Shown: positions 47,089 to 58,775 of the stretch, in pieces
Numbering within the stretch: position 1 is the stretch's first letter
Layout of the letters: each line of letters opens with the position of its first letter
Origin: Macrostomum hystrix
Taxonomy: Eukaryota > Platyhelminthes > Macrostomidae
Assembly: GCA_950097015.1 (NCBI GenBank)
Contig: CATNEN010000039.1
Span: 744,001 to 808,000, forward strand
Reading direction: 5' to 3'
Length of the DNA stretch: 64,000 nucleotides
Translations under genes and position numbers: made by a program
Notes under the pieces: generated by a model
Database searches by the model: none
What the model saw: the letters and a program-made list of their open reading frames with translations, nothing else
What the model was told of the DNA's origin: nothing

Positions 47089-50000
47089 ATGTCGAATGTT
47101 ATCAACAGCCATTGCGAGCTGCTTCTGGGCATCTGGCAGCGCTGCGGCATCGACACGGACCACCTGCTGAACTCGCGGGTGCCGATCATCACAGACTGGG
47201 TGCACGACCTCCTGGAGGACATGGTCCGCGGCGAGGCGGACACTGAGAACGACCTGATGGAGGCCGTCCGATCCAAGCTGGCTGCCGCGCAGAGGCTGCA
47301 CGCTGAGCTGCAGGTCGAGCTAGCTGCCGCAGCTGCTGGTGTCAACGCGGCTGCCTTGGCAACCGAGCTGGCCTCGCTTGAACCAGAGCGCGCTGTGGCC
47401 GCGCACAAGGGCCTGCTGCAGCGCGAGAAGCAGCTAAATCTGTGCACCCTGAAGCTTCAGGCCATGCAGCTGAGGTTGTCGCTGATGTCTGCGCTCAGTC
47501 AGATGCGCACTCTGTGGCGTCGGCTGCAGATTGACAGGTGTGTTTGATTCCACTGCTTTATTACTAGCATGAATAGCGAAGTGCGCATTTTACAATAGCA
47601 GCTCACTCACTGTCTCCAGCTCTGACTCCGGCCGGCAGTACTGGGAGCGCCTGGCTGAGACCAAGGAGCCGACTGCCGACTGCCTCCGTCGCATGGAGGC
47701 TGAGCTGTGCCGCCTTCGCCAGCTTGTCCTGCCCCGCCTGCGTGACTGCATCGCCGACTGCCGGGTGGAGCTCGCCGAGTTGGCCGACCGGTGCCTGGCC
47801 GCTCCTAGCGAGCTGGAGGCCATGCGACCACTGCTGGAGTCCCAGGATTGGTCGGAAGACCTGCTGGACCGGCACGAGGCCGAAGCGGCCCGGCTGCGAC
47901 GTCGCTTCGAACAGAATGCTGGATTCTACACCTGCGTAGCCGACTGGCAGGTGAGTGAGCGCTTCTGTGGGATGCTTGGAGACCGCTGACTGAGAGCTGC
48001 TTGGAGACCGCTGTCTGTGGGATGCTTCGAGACCGCTGTCTGTGGGATGCTTGGAGACCGCTGACTGTGGGCTGCTTCGAGACCGCTGTCTGTGGGATGC
48101 TTGGAGACCGCTGACTGTGGGCTGCTTCGAGACCGCTGTCTGTGGGATGCTTGGAGACCGCTGTCTGTGGGATGCTTGGAGACCGCTGACTGAGAGCTGC
48201 TTGGAGACCGCTGACTGAGAGCTGCTTGGAGACCGCTGACTGAGAGCTGCTTGGAGACCGCTGACTGAGTTCCGCTTTCCCTCCGCTTCAGACGGCCTGG
48301 AGCAGTCTGCAGACACTGCTACAGCGCCTAAAGGACCCGGCGGTGCTGAACAATCGCGGCGGAGTCCTGCTCCGATTGGAGCGCGAGAAAAAGCGCGCCC
48401 AGGCCGCTCTGGTCGCCAAGGAGGCTGAGCTGGGCCGCCTGGCTGCAGCCCGCGACCCGGCCAGCCCCCTGACAGTGCGCGGCCAGCCAATTGAGGAATT
48501 CTTGTACTGCGAGAAGCAGCGCGCCGAGGCCGAGAAGGAGAACGAAGCCAAGCGGCGGCTGGAGAAGCACGAGACCACCCTGAGGCGAGAGCTGCAGTTC
48601 GGCTCCAAGCCAGCAAGTCCACTGCAGCGCCGGCTCATCCACAACTCAAGCCGCCTGCAGTGCAAGGTAAAGACTCCGGCTTGCTCCCCTTTTGCCTGCC
48701 TCCTGTACACTGCGGTTTGTTTATTTTCACAGCATTTACTGCTGCCATCTGCCCACCCTGATCTATTCTTGCTTATCTAACTCTGCTACCTGCCTGTCCT
48801 ACCCCTGCCTGTCCTACCCCTGCCTGTCCTATCCCTGCCTGTCCTATCCCTGCCTGTCCTATCCCTGCCTGTCCTATCCCTGCCTGCCCTATCCCTCCTG
48901 TCATATCCCTGCCTGCCCTATCCCTCCTGTCATAATTCTGCCTGCCCTATCCCTCCTGTCATATCCCTGCCTGCCCTATCCCTCCCTGTCCTATCCCTGC
49001 CTGCCCTATCCCTCCTGTCATATCCCTGACTGTCCTATCCCTTAACCCTCATGTGAACGCGCTACCTTCATCAGACTCCAGCCACGCCAACGGTCAGCAA
49101 AACTCCCATGAGAGGCGCAGCCGCCTCCGCCGCCAAGTCAGCCGGCCGGCTGCAGCTTCTGCGCACGCCGGCTAACGGCCACGGCTCTTCCGTGAAGAAA
49201 TTCACTCCGGTAACTTGCGCCCGCGCTACTTTTAGTAGTGTACGCGCGCATATAGCCGCTTGCTGAAAAAATTGCACTTCTCGGTGTTGTATTTAACACT
49301 CACGGTTGTTGAATTGTGTTTGCATACTAACCATGCGTTAGCTCTTATAGTAGGAGTATATATGCATGTAGTAAGTCTATTATCACTGAATAATGAAAAG
49401 GTTGTGTGTTAGCTGATGCCAATAACACCCTCCCTCTTTATATACAGGGCTTGCCGTCAGTTTCAAAGAATCAGGTATCTCATTATGCAGTTTAATCCAT
49501 TGTAATAAAAATCACGAATTGTGCAGAAACGCATATTTTACATCAAGTTCAACACGTGTTATGAGTATTTGCGAATAGTTCGTTCCATTTTCATAAATTT
49601 TACTTCCGTTTTCCAGACTAGTAGTAAAAAAGCGAATGCACGAAATTCATCTCATAGCAGAATTACGTTATTGGCGTTATCGTAACTGACGTTAGCCTTA
49701 ACACCACATTTCAGAGCAAACTGGGCTGCTCGGGGCGCGTTGAGAAGGTGAGAACAAAATAACTGACTGACGATGCATGACAGCTGTGTTTATGGGATCT
49801 CATGCAGACTGTGTTTATGGGATCACATGCAGCCTGTGTTTATGGGATCTCATGCAGCCTGTGTTTATGGGATCTCACGCAGCCTGTGTTTATGGGATCT
49901 CATGCAGCCTGTGTTTATGGGATCTCATGCAGCCTGTGTTTATGGGATCTCATGCAGCCTGTGTTTATGGGATCTCATGCAGCCTGTGTTTGTGGGATCT

Positions 50001-52146
50001 CATGCAGCCTGTGTTTATTGGATCTCATGCAGCCTGTGTTTATGGGATCACATGCAGCCTGTGTTTATGGGATCTCATGCAGCCTGTGTTTATGGGATCT
50101 CATGCAGCCTGTGTTTATGGGATCTCATGCAGCCTGTGTTTATGGGATCTCATGCAGCCTGTGTTTATGGGATCTCATGCAGCCTGTGTTTATGGGATCT
50201 CATGCAGCCTGTGTTTATGGGATCTCATGCAGCCTGTGTTTATGGGATCTCATGCAGCCTGTGTTTATGGGATCTCATGCAGCCTGTGTTTATGGGATCT
50301 CATGCAGCCTGTGTTTATGGGATCTCATGCAGCCTGTGTTTATGGGATTTAATGCAGCCTGTGTTTATGGGATCTCATGCAGCCTGTGTTTGTGGGATCT
50401 CATGCAGCCTGTGTTTATGGGATCTCATGCAGCCTGTGTTTATGGGATTTAATGCAGCCTGTGTTTATGGGATCTCATGCAGCCTGTGTTTATGGGATCT
50501 CATGCAGCCTGTGTTTGTGGGATCTCATGCAGCCTGTGTTTATGGGATCTCATGCAGCCTGTGTTTATGGGATCTCATGCAGCCTGTGTTTATGGGATTT
50601 AATGCAGCCTGTGTTTATGGGATCTCATGCAGCCTGTGTTTATGGGATCTCATGCAGCCTGTGTTTATGGGATTTAATGCAGCCTGTGTTTATGGGATCT
50701 CATGCAGCCTGTGTTTGTGGGATCTCATGCAGCCTGTGTTTATGGGATCTCATGCAGCCTGTGTTTATGGGATTTAATGCAGCCTGTGTTTATGGGATCT
50801 CATGCAGCCTGTGTTTATGGGATCTCATGCAGCCTGTGTTTGTGGGATCTCATGCAGCCTGTGTTTATGGGATTTAATGCAGCCTGTGTTTATGGGATCT
50901 CATGCAGCCTGTGTTTATGGGATCTCATGCAGCCTGTGTTTATGGGATCTCATGCAGCCTGTGTTTATGGGATCTCATGCAGCCTGTGTTTATGGGATTT
51001 AATGCAGCCTGTGTTTATGGGATCTCATGCAGCCTGTGTTTATGGGATCTCATGCAGCCTGTGTTTATTGGATCTCATGCAGCCTGTGTTTATGGGATCA
51101 CATGCAGCCTGTGTTTATGGGATCTCATGCAGCCTGTGTTTATGGGATCTCATGCAGCCTGTGTTTATGGGATCTCATGCAGCCTGTGTTTATGGGATCT
51201 CATGCAGCCTGTGTTTATGGGATCTCATGCAGCCTGTGTTTATGGGATCTCATGCAGCCTGTGTTTATGGGATCTCATGCAGCCTGTGTTTATGGGATCT
51301 CATGCAGCCTGTGTTTATGGGATTTAATGCAGCCTGTGTTTATGGGATCTCATGCAGCCTGTGTTTATGGGATCTCATGCAGCCTGTGTTTATGGGATTT
51401 AATGCAGCCTGTGTTTATGGGATCTCATGCAGCCTGTGTTTGTGGGATCTCATGCAGCCTGTGTTTATGGGATCTCATGCAGCCTGTGTTTATGGGATTT
51501 AATGCAGCCTGTGTTTATGGGATCTCATGCAGCCTGTGTTTATGGGATCTCATGCAGCCTGTGTTTGTGGGATCTCATGCAGCCTGTGTTTATGGGATCT
51601 CATGCAGCCTGTGTTTATGGGATCTCATGCAGCCTGTGTTTATGGGATCTCATGCAGCCTGTGTTTGTGGGATCTCATGCAGCCTGTGTTTATGGGATCT
51701 CATGCAGCCTGTGTTTATGGGATTTGGTGTGCTGATCCCATCCCAACTGCTGCCTCACCCCTCGTTTCCGGCCCACCAATCAGCGCAAGTCCGGCAAGAC
51801 AGCCGCCCAGGCCACCGCCCAGAAGCTGCTGCGCCGCTCGCTGAAGCGTGTCCAGCAGCAGCAGGAGGCGGCTGTTTCTGTCGGGGACTCCGTCGTCAAG
51901 GAGCTGCCAGAAAAGCAGCTCCTGCAGCACCACCTGCATCAACACGATGTCAGCATCAGCAGCTCCTACTCAGCCTTCCAATCTGGTGTTGGCGTCAGGA
52001 GCAGCAGTGTCCTGCCGCCCTCCGCAATCGCTGCCGCCGCTGCAACTTCTAGCGCCGGCTTCGCGCGACCCGCCTGCAGCGGCAAGCTGGGCGGACCCGG
52101 TTCCCAGTGCGACAGCGGCCTCAGCTCCTTGGCCAACCAGTACTGA
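47089..52146 (+). CDS. PRC1: PRC1/Ase1/MAP65 family microtubule cross-linker
   Basis: Seven exons with compatible phases: 47089-47537, 47620-47950, 48292-48666, 49075-49209, 49448-49474 (27-nt microexon), 49715-49747 (33 nt) and 51784-52146. Joined length is about 570 residues; human PRC1 has 620. The first coding exon starts after an acceptor at 47068-47069, and the ATG at 47089 aligns close to the human N-terminus ([13 protein letters not shown] versus the human LREIWELIGI region). Exons 2-3 carry the rod and the spectrin-like microtubule-binding part, with the hallmark [18 protein letters not shown] near residue 280. The tail is Ser/Lys/Arg-rich ([14 protein letters not shown]) and ends SSYSAFQSG...SLANQY. 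The family bundles antiparallel microtubules in the anaphase midzone and recruits kinesins. A 2-kb minisatellite fills the last intron. Confidence 0.9.
47955..48275. repeat. 25-bp minisatellite in PRC1 intron 2
   Basis: About 13 copies of GCTTGGAGACCGCTGACTGA plus GAGCT, or the GTCTGTGGGAT variant, starting a few bases after the exon 2 donor. Confidence 0.9.
48790..49045. repeat. 15-bp minisatellite in PRC1 intron 3
   Basis: Repeats of TGTCCTATCCCTGCC and variants (TGCCCTATCCCTCC, TGTCATATCCCTGCC). Confidence 0.88.
49770..51728. repeat. 25-bp minisatellite filling the last PRC1 intron
   Basis: About 78 copies of a 25-bp unit, ATGCAGCCTGTGTTTATGGG plus ATCTC, with recurring variants (TTTGTGGG, TTTATTGG, GATTTA, GATCACA). 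The variant order repeats in blocks, for example GATCACA at about 50047 and 51097 preceded by TTTATTGG in both. The frames this produces are not genes. Confidence 0.95.
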
Positions 52147-52206
52147 CGCCCTCCGCCTGGGGGTCTGGGGATCTGGCTTTTGGGATAAAAGTATTTCAAG
52201 TCTGAG

Positions 52207-53118
52207 ATGACAGGTTATCAAATCTGGTACTCGTATCAGAGGATATCAAATCTGGGATCAGTGGATATTAAATCTGGGATCAGAGGACGTCAAATCTGGG
52301 ATCAGAGGATATCAAATATGGGATCAGAGGATGTCAAATCTGGGATCAGAGGATATCAAATATGGGATCAGAGGATATCTAATCTGGGATCAGAGGATAT
52401 CTAATCTGGGATCAGTGGATATTAAATCTGGGATCAGAGGACGTCAAATCTGGGATCAGAGGATATCAAATATGGGATCAGAGGATGTCAAATCTGGGAT
52501 CAGAGGATATCAAATATGGGATCAGAGGATATCTAATCTGGGATCAGAGGATATCTAATCTGGGATCAGAGGATATCTAATCTGGGATCAGAGGATATCA
52601 AATCTGGGATCAGAGGATATCTAATCTGGGATCAGAGGATATCAAATCTGGGATCAGAGGATATCTAATCTGGGATCAGAGGATATCTAATCTGGGATCA
52701 GAGGATATCTAATCTGGGATCAGAGGATATCTAATCTGGGATCAGAGGATATCTAATCTGGGATCAGAGGATATCTAATCTGGGATCAGAGGATATCTAA
52801 TCTGGGATCAGAGGATATCTAATCTGGGATCAGAGGATATCTAATCTGGGATCAGAGGATATCAAATCTGGGATCAGAGGATATCTAATCTGGGATCAGA
52901 GGATATCTAATCTGGGATCAGAGGATATCAAATCTGGGATCAGAGGATATCTAATCTGGGATCAGAGGATATCTAATCTGGGATCAGAGGATATCTAATC
53001 TGGGATCAGAGGATATTAAATCTGGGATCAGAGGATGTCAAATCTGGGATCAGAGGATATCAAATCTGGGATCAGAGGATGTCAAATCTGGGATCAGAGG
53101 ATATCTAATCTGGGATCA
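52207..53118. repeat. 22-bp minisatellite downstream of PRC1
   Basis: About 41 copies of GGATATCTAATCTGGGATCA plus GA, with CAAAT and GACGTC variants. It begins about 60 bp after the PRC1 stop, so it may lie in the 3' UTR if the AATAAA at 53579-53584 is used. Confidence 0.94.
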
Positions 53119-54725
53119 GTGTTACAAGATTCGGTGCTAACTCACTGCAATTTGGTTATATTGCTCATATTTCTTTTTAAAACTTATTTATTTCTAAGTT
53201 GGAACTCATGCGATATTTCTTACTGCTATTATTTTTATACCGCAAGTCCTGCTGCTTCTTACGCATTTTCTTTTATAAAATCATAATTTTTTAATGTCGT
53301 ACGCAGTACTTAGTCCCTCTGTTCATAAGCATTTTTGTCAGTCAATTGCAACTGCGTCTCGCTACACTTACTGTAATGTTATTTAGTCAAACTGTTTCAT
53401 GTAAAATGCTACTTAGTTTTGTCAAGCATGAATGCGGATCGCAAAGCAGACTGATTTTTATCCTCGTCACTTTTAATCCAACGCATCTTACTGTAGCAGC
53501 AGCTGTCTGCTTTCAATGTACTGTACATTCTATTTTACTTTGCTAATCAGCTCCCTCTCTACTCAAGCAGTGTCGGAAAATAAAATTTCTCCCATTCAAT
53601 TTGAGTCTCCGACAGTTCGACTAATTTTCGATTCGCTTCTCACAAGCTTACATTGAATTAACCGACCGATTGGCAATCTTGAGCTACACTTGTGGCACAT
53701 TTTATTGTGCACAAAGGGCCGAGCAAACTCCAATATTGAGTAGGAATTTTAACCCGCTGTCTACAGGGTGGCCAAAAAATGTATGCTTTAGATAATAGAT
53801 TTAGGACAGTGTCAGGCAAGAGTTTAGACTGCACCCACTGAGAATCCACTGAGGATTATCTACTGGGCAGGGGCCTACACACCTAGACATGCTAAAGTAC
53901 TTAAAGAAAAGAAAAGTGGATTTTCTACTCTACAAATTCGATGGGAACATTTTCTATTTTAAAAGAATAGTTGTGGGGTTTGTATCTTTGAACTCCAATT
54001 GTGGTATTTCTACCTTAAAACTACATTTTTGTAATATCAAATGAGAATTACAAATTCACATGGTTACTCTAATTTAATTGTGCGTAATGGAATTTACCAG
54101 TACTAGAAATAATAACTAGGTAACATACGAATCCGCATACTAATAGTAGCATAAAAAGCTACTATTTCGCCCTTTGTGGGCGATTGTGTTATTGGAATAT
54201 ATAAAGCAATAAGAAATAGACACTGAAGCAAATACAGAACTTCCAGAACTTGCACCAATCACAAATACCTTTTGCACTATCACAATCGAGCGTACACTCT
54301 TGCCTAGATAAAACTTTGCCCAGACGCGTTTAATAAATTGACGTCAAAAATAAAAAATCTAGCACAAAAAAGTTTATCTTTAAGAAGCATGTACTAAGAT
54401 TAAAAAACTACATAATCAGTACGTTTTTATTAATAATTAGGACTTTGAATTATTAAGATCATAGCATTTGCCTGAGACGACAATGACAGGATCATATTAC
54501 AACGAGAAAATGAAATGAGCTTATCGTTCTAAATATGGCAGTCAGTAGGCAGTATGACTACGCGTACAGTCCATTCCTTGAGGATAAACCCAGTCCCAGG
54601 TTCCGTAGACAATTCTCAAGAATTTACCATACACGATTTTACCGGGTGATTAAATTTTGTGTATGGTAAAACCTTCATTTTTCCTAGGTACATAAAATTG
54701 GGCCATTGTAATCTGCGCCGTTTTT
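53119..54725. other. AT-rich spacer
   Basis: No coding exon or element recognised; an AATAAA lies at 53579-53584. Confidence 0.4.
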
Positions 54726-55188
54726 TTAGTTATCCCGAAAGGTTTCAGTGCTTTCAGTTTTCTCCGGTACCATTTGGCCTCTTTGAAAAGTTTTGCTGGG
54801 AGTTGAACTGGGAGCCAAGACTTGCATATTAGAGTTTCCTCTATCCTCCACTACTAGAGTTTTGATTTTGCACTGCAAAAGTGCAAAAAACTTTACTGGA
54901 CGACCTTCTGGCGACCTGGAACCAGCGCCAATCGACTGATCGGGCTGCACAAATGCATATTCGCGCTCATGACCAAACCGTATGACCAGACTCATCTAAG
55001 CTCTTGAGCGTGATGAGACGATAATAATCCGCTTCAACAAGCCAGTACAGGCCTGTGCGAGTGCGAGTTCTATAGTCTATGGAACATCTTGTCTGTATTC
55101 CACAATATAGATTTGCGTTGACCTTCAGCTTCTGCTTTCTGATGCTTCTGCTCCTTTTCTTCTGTCGCAAAATTTGAGTCGAAGGACA
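54726..55188 (-). other. Possible gene fragment, unrecognised
   Basis: Overlapping minus-strand frames of 67 and 89 residues look protein-like: TGLYWLVEADYYRLITLKSL in the first, GHEREYAFVQPDQSIGAGS in the second. They lie in different frames with no convincing intron between. It may be a decayed gene or transposon fragment. No family recognised. Confidence 0.25.
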
Positions 55189-55898
55189 TATTTACTTGAT
55201 AAAAAATTAAAATCTGTTGAATGTCTATTTATTAGTGATGTGAGCTTCAATATACTAGTTTTCATCAGTTAGCCTGTGCATCGATTTTCCGCACTATTTT
55301 TGAGACACCTTACGTAGATTGTGTAGGCCTTGTATTGGCCTTGGATATTGTTCGCGGCCTCGAGTAGCGATGTGGAGTTCAAGGCCAAGACGTGCTACAC
55401 GCGCATTATTCTATGGCCGAAACGATTCCCCACTGTTCATAAGCAAGCATTTTGCATCGCATGAATCGTTAAGACTCTGGTAGGCCTATACTTGCCCATC
55501 TACAGTACAAAGACCCGCGGTCGAAGACTATTGGCCACAGACTATTTTAACTTCAATAAGAAAATGAAAGACAATGTTTTGCGGTCAATTCGTTGAGACA
55601 ACTTTTAGAGTCACAAAACATCGGCATCGTCGAGATATTCAACGATTCTCGTCGGGGTGTCGGTTTGCAAAAACCACCAATATAAGCATAATTTTTCTGC
55701 TCACCAAATTTCATCACGGGTCAGTGTTATATATTTACTATATTGCACTGATTATATTTCAATTTTTCCTATTTGAACCATAATGGATTCGCCACAGGTT
55801 TATACACAGCAATGTTACTTGTCCATGTCACCAGGGTGTCCGACAGGAATCGCAGAATATCTCGACGATGCTGACTCGGACGGCTTTGAAGATTAGTA
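55189..55898. other. Spacer containing an imperfect inverted repeat
   Basis: GCATCGTCGAGATATTC at about 55625-55641 is matched by its complement at about 55858-55874, with similar flanking sequence for about 45 bp. No complete gene recognised. Confidence 0.5.
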
Positions 55899-56118
55899 AA
55901 TCGTAACTTTAGTTAATCGTAACTTTAGTTAATCGTAACTTTAGTTAATCGTAACTTTAGTTAATCGTAACAGTAGTTAATCGTAACTTTAGTTAATCGT
56001 AACTTTAGTTAATCGTAACAGTAGTTAATCGTAACTTTAGTTAATCGTAACAGTAGTTAATCGTAACTTTAGTTAATCGTAACTTTAGTTAATCGTAACT
56101 TTAGTTAATCGTAAGGTC
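55899..56118. repeat. 16-bp minisatellite
   Basis: About 14 copies of TAACTTTAGTTAATCG, with a TAACAGTAG variant. Confidence 0.93.
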
Positions 56119-56596
56119 GATTTTTTTAGTCATAGTGAACTTTCACGAAAACCGGTCATTCGGTTTGAGAGTTATCGTGAAGAAGGCTCTGTGTACTTTA
56201 AATACCAGGTGTTGCCCCCGAGGGAAAATAAAGTGCTCTTTCTACTGTTAGTTAAGCCATTTAAAATTGTTCCGCCTCAGCCTCAAAGTAGCCCAGCGCA
56301 GATTCCTAATTACGCGAAGCACTTTAATAGTGAGTGGCAGCTCAATGCGAGTTCAAGGTTTAAAGGTGCGCCAGGGCAGGAGACTCCAGTTTGTGGCTGA
56401 TGCCCTTAACAATTTGTCTTATCGCCAATTTCTCTGGTTCAACTGCAAAACAGCAAATGCGGCAAGGCTCAGTTGGTAACAGTTATTTAATAGGCTTCAC
56501 TGCCTTCAATAGTTCGGCAGTGGGTGGGATTTTTCATAGTTTTATTTGTCAGGGCAAATCATTTCGCTTATTTTTGGTGGTCAGTGAAAACGTAAA

Positions 56597-57031
56597 ATGT
56601 TAAACTGCGTGACAGCGTGCGGTTCGCTGCTGCGAGGTGTCAGTGGTAAGTCTCGCAAATCAAGACAGGGACCAGTACCCTAGAGGCATATTGTAGGCAG
56701 TAGAATATAATAATTGATGAATAGCAATTCGACACAGTACATTGTGCACTAAACAAGTTTGAGGGCATCATAACGAGTCTCTGCATAGATATTTGGGTTT
56801 CCAGAGCTGCAGCAGATTTACACGGAGCGGCAGAGGGGACTGCTGAACGGTGCAGTCACTGACCAGTTTCTCCAGCTAAATAATACAGACGGACAGACAG
56901 GCCCCATTCAACCAGAAGCTCAAGGGTTGGCTAGATGGCTAACAAAAACAACGCATTCAGGTCTAGTAGGACTACAAATGAGTAATGTAAAGACAGCGAC
57001 AATGTACGATAAAACAGAGAAGCGCAGATGA
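56597..57031 (+). CDS. Possible small two-exon gene, unrecognised
   Basis: Exon 1 is 56597-56645 (ATG, then the GTAAGT donor). Exon 2 is 56805-57031 after a TTTCCAG acceptor. The phase-1 join gives 91 residues beginning MLNCVTACGSLLRGVSELQQ. The first 30 residues look natural (amphipathic, few acidic residues, perhaps a mitochondrial presequence); the last half is low-confidence and could continue through another donor. No family recognised. The support is the coincidence of start codon, strong donor, acceptor and matching phase. Confidence 0.35.
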
Positions 57032-57589
57032 AAGCAAATGAGGGCGGGCATTCCAATGCGCAACAGGAGATAAGTGCAGAAACAAAACAGTTCACAGTGA
57101 CGCAATGAGGCCCCGACCACTGGGAGGTGGGCTAGAAGACGGTAGCGACTTGAGCAGCCAACTTGAGTTGCTCACTAACCCCCTGCCTACCCGCTTCAAG
57201 CTGTGCTCTTATCTCTTATCTCAGAGCCTGAGCACAAGCGGGGCCTTGTTAAACAGCCTATTTCCCTCTGTGCTGGCATGCGGTCAATATGGTCAAGCGG
57301 GTGACTTAAAAAAAGCTCAAGGCGATGAGAGTGACAGGCAGAGAAAAATTTGTTTGCGCGAGCGATTCGGCAGTCACGCGCTGCACTGATTACCGACTGA
57401 CTCGGCAGCTTCAAATATTCAAAGGGCATTCTGGTGTACTGCGGCTAAATCTCAAGGAAATTATTGGTGGATTGCCTGAAGATATAAGATTTTACTATAA
57501 ACAAAGCGTTATCGGGGCTCAGTAATTAGTATGGCATGAGAACAATAAAATATGAAGACGACTTCAAGTAATTTACTTGAAACCTCTGG
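57032..57589. other. Spacer
   Basis: No exon, RNA gene or repeat recognised. Confidence 0.35.
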
Positions 57590-58235
57590 TATCCAAGTGA
57601 AACCTATCCAAGAAAGCTTAGAGTATCCAATAGAAAACCATCGTTAACCAATGGAAATCAACAGTAACCAGGGGAAATCTAAAGTAACCAAGGCAAAGCA
57701 ATAGTAACCAAGGGAAATCCATAGTAACCAATGTAAAAACCATAGTTAACCAATGGAAATCTATAGTAACCAAGGGAAATCTATAGTAACCAAGGGAAAT
57801 CTATAGTAGCCAAGGGAAATCTATAGTAACCAAGGGAAATCCATAGTAACCAATAGAAATCCATAGTAACCAATAGAAATCCATAGTAACCAAGGGAAAA
57901 CCATAGTAACTAATGGAAAACCATAGTAACCAAGGGAAATCTATAGTAACCAAGGGAAATCTATAGTAGCCAAGGGAAATCTATAGTAACCAAGGGAAAT
58001 CCATAGTAACCAATAGAAATCCATAGTAACCAAGGGAAAACCATAGTAACTAATGGAAAACCATAGTAACCAATGGAAATCTATAGTAACCATGGGAAAT
58101 CCATATTAGCCATGGGAAATCCATAGTAACCAAGGGAAATCTATAGTAACCAAGGGAAATCCATAGTAACCAAGGGAAATCCATAGTAACCATGGGAAAT
58201 CCATAGTAACCAGTGGAAATCTATAGGATTCAAGG
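57590..58235. repeat. 20-bp minisatellite
   Basis: About 31 copies of AACCAAGGGAAATCCATAGT with AATGGAAA, AATAGAAA and CTATAG variants. Blocks of variant order repeat (57757-57920 resembles 57925-58060). Confidence 0.93.
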
Positions 58236-58775
58236 CGATTCTTAGTCAATCAGGAACAGATAACAGCTGGCATAGGGATGAAAAGCAAAAAAGAAAAAGA
58301 AAAAACTCGAGGAAAATAAACTGGCTTGTGAGTCTTCAGAAGACGAACAGCAACGAAAAATTAACGCGATCTCGACAGGTTATAGTTTGTTTTCGCTAAT
58401 CATTAAATAGGTTGGTAACGCACACAAGAGTAACCAGATACCGTAATGTTGCAATATTAATAAGTTTCTCAAATATTTTATATGACAGCACAACGGAGCA
58501 GATAAGAAGAAAGAAAGTGTTATTTGCCAAATTTCTTATTATAAGTGACGAAAATCCCGCAGAAAAACTTAAGCTTAACTCAGAAAAACTCAGGATTACG
58601 GCGGTTTAAGATTGATCCTACACTAGGCATGAATCTTCTCAGCTTATTTTACCCAGCCCACCCCACCCGAAAGTGATGCGCAGGAGCGGCCGCGCGCTGG
58701 TCTGAGTCAATAGGCAAAATCAAGTCTCCATCAAAGACTGCATCTGATAGGCTGGAAGAGCCCCAGCCAATCAGA
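58236..58775. other. SAR1 3' flank
   Basis: Spacer downstream of SAR1 on the minus strand. No clear poly(A) signal seen. Confidence 0.4.

Noticed and set aside
49773-52052. Several + frames of 100-340 residues rich in MQPVF/WDL repeats
   Set aside because: They come from the 25-bp array in the PRC1 intron, where all three + frames stay open; the last one only runs into the true exon in the wrong frame.
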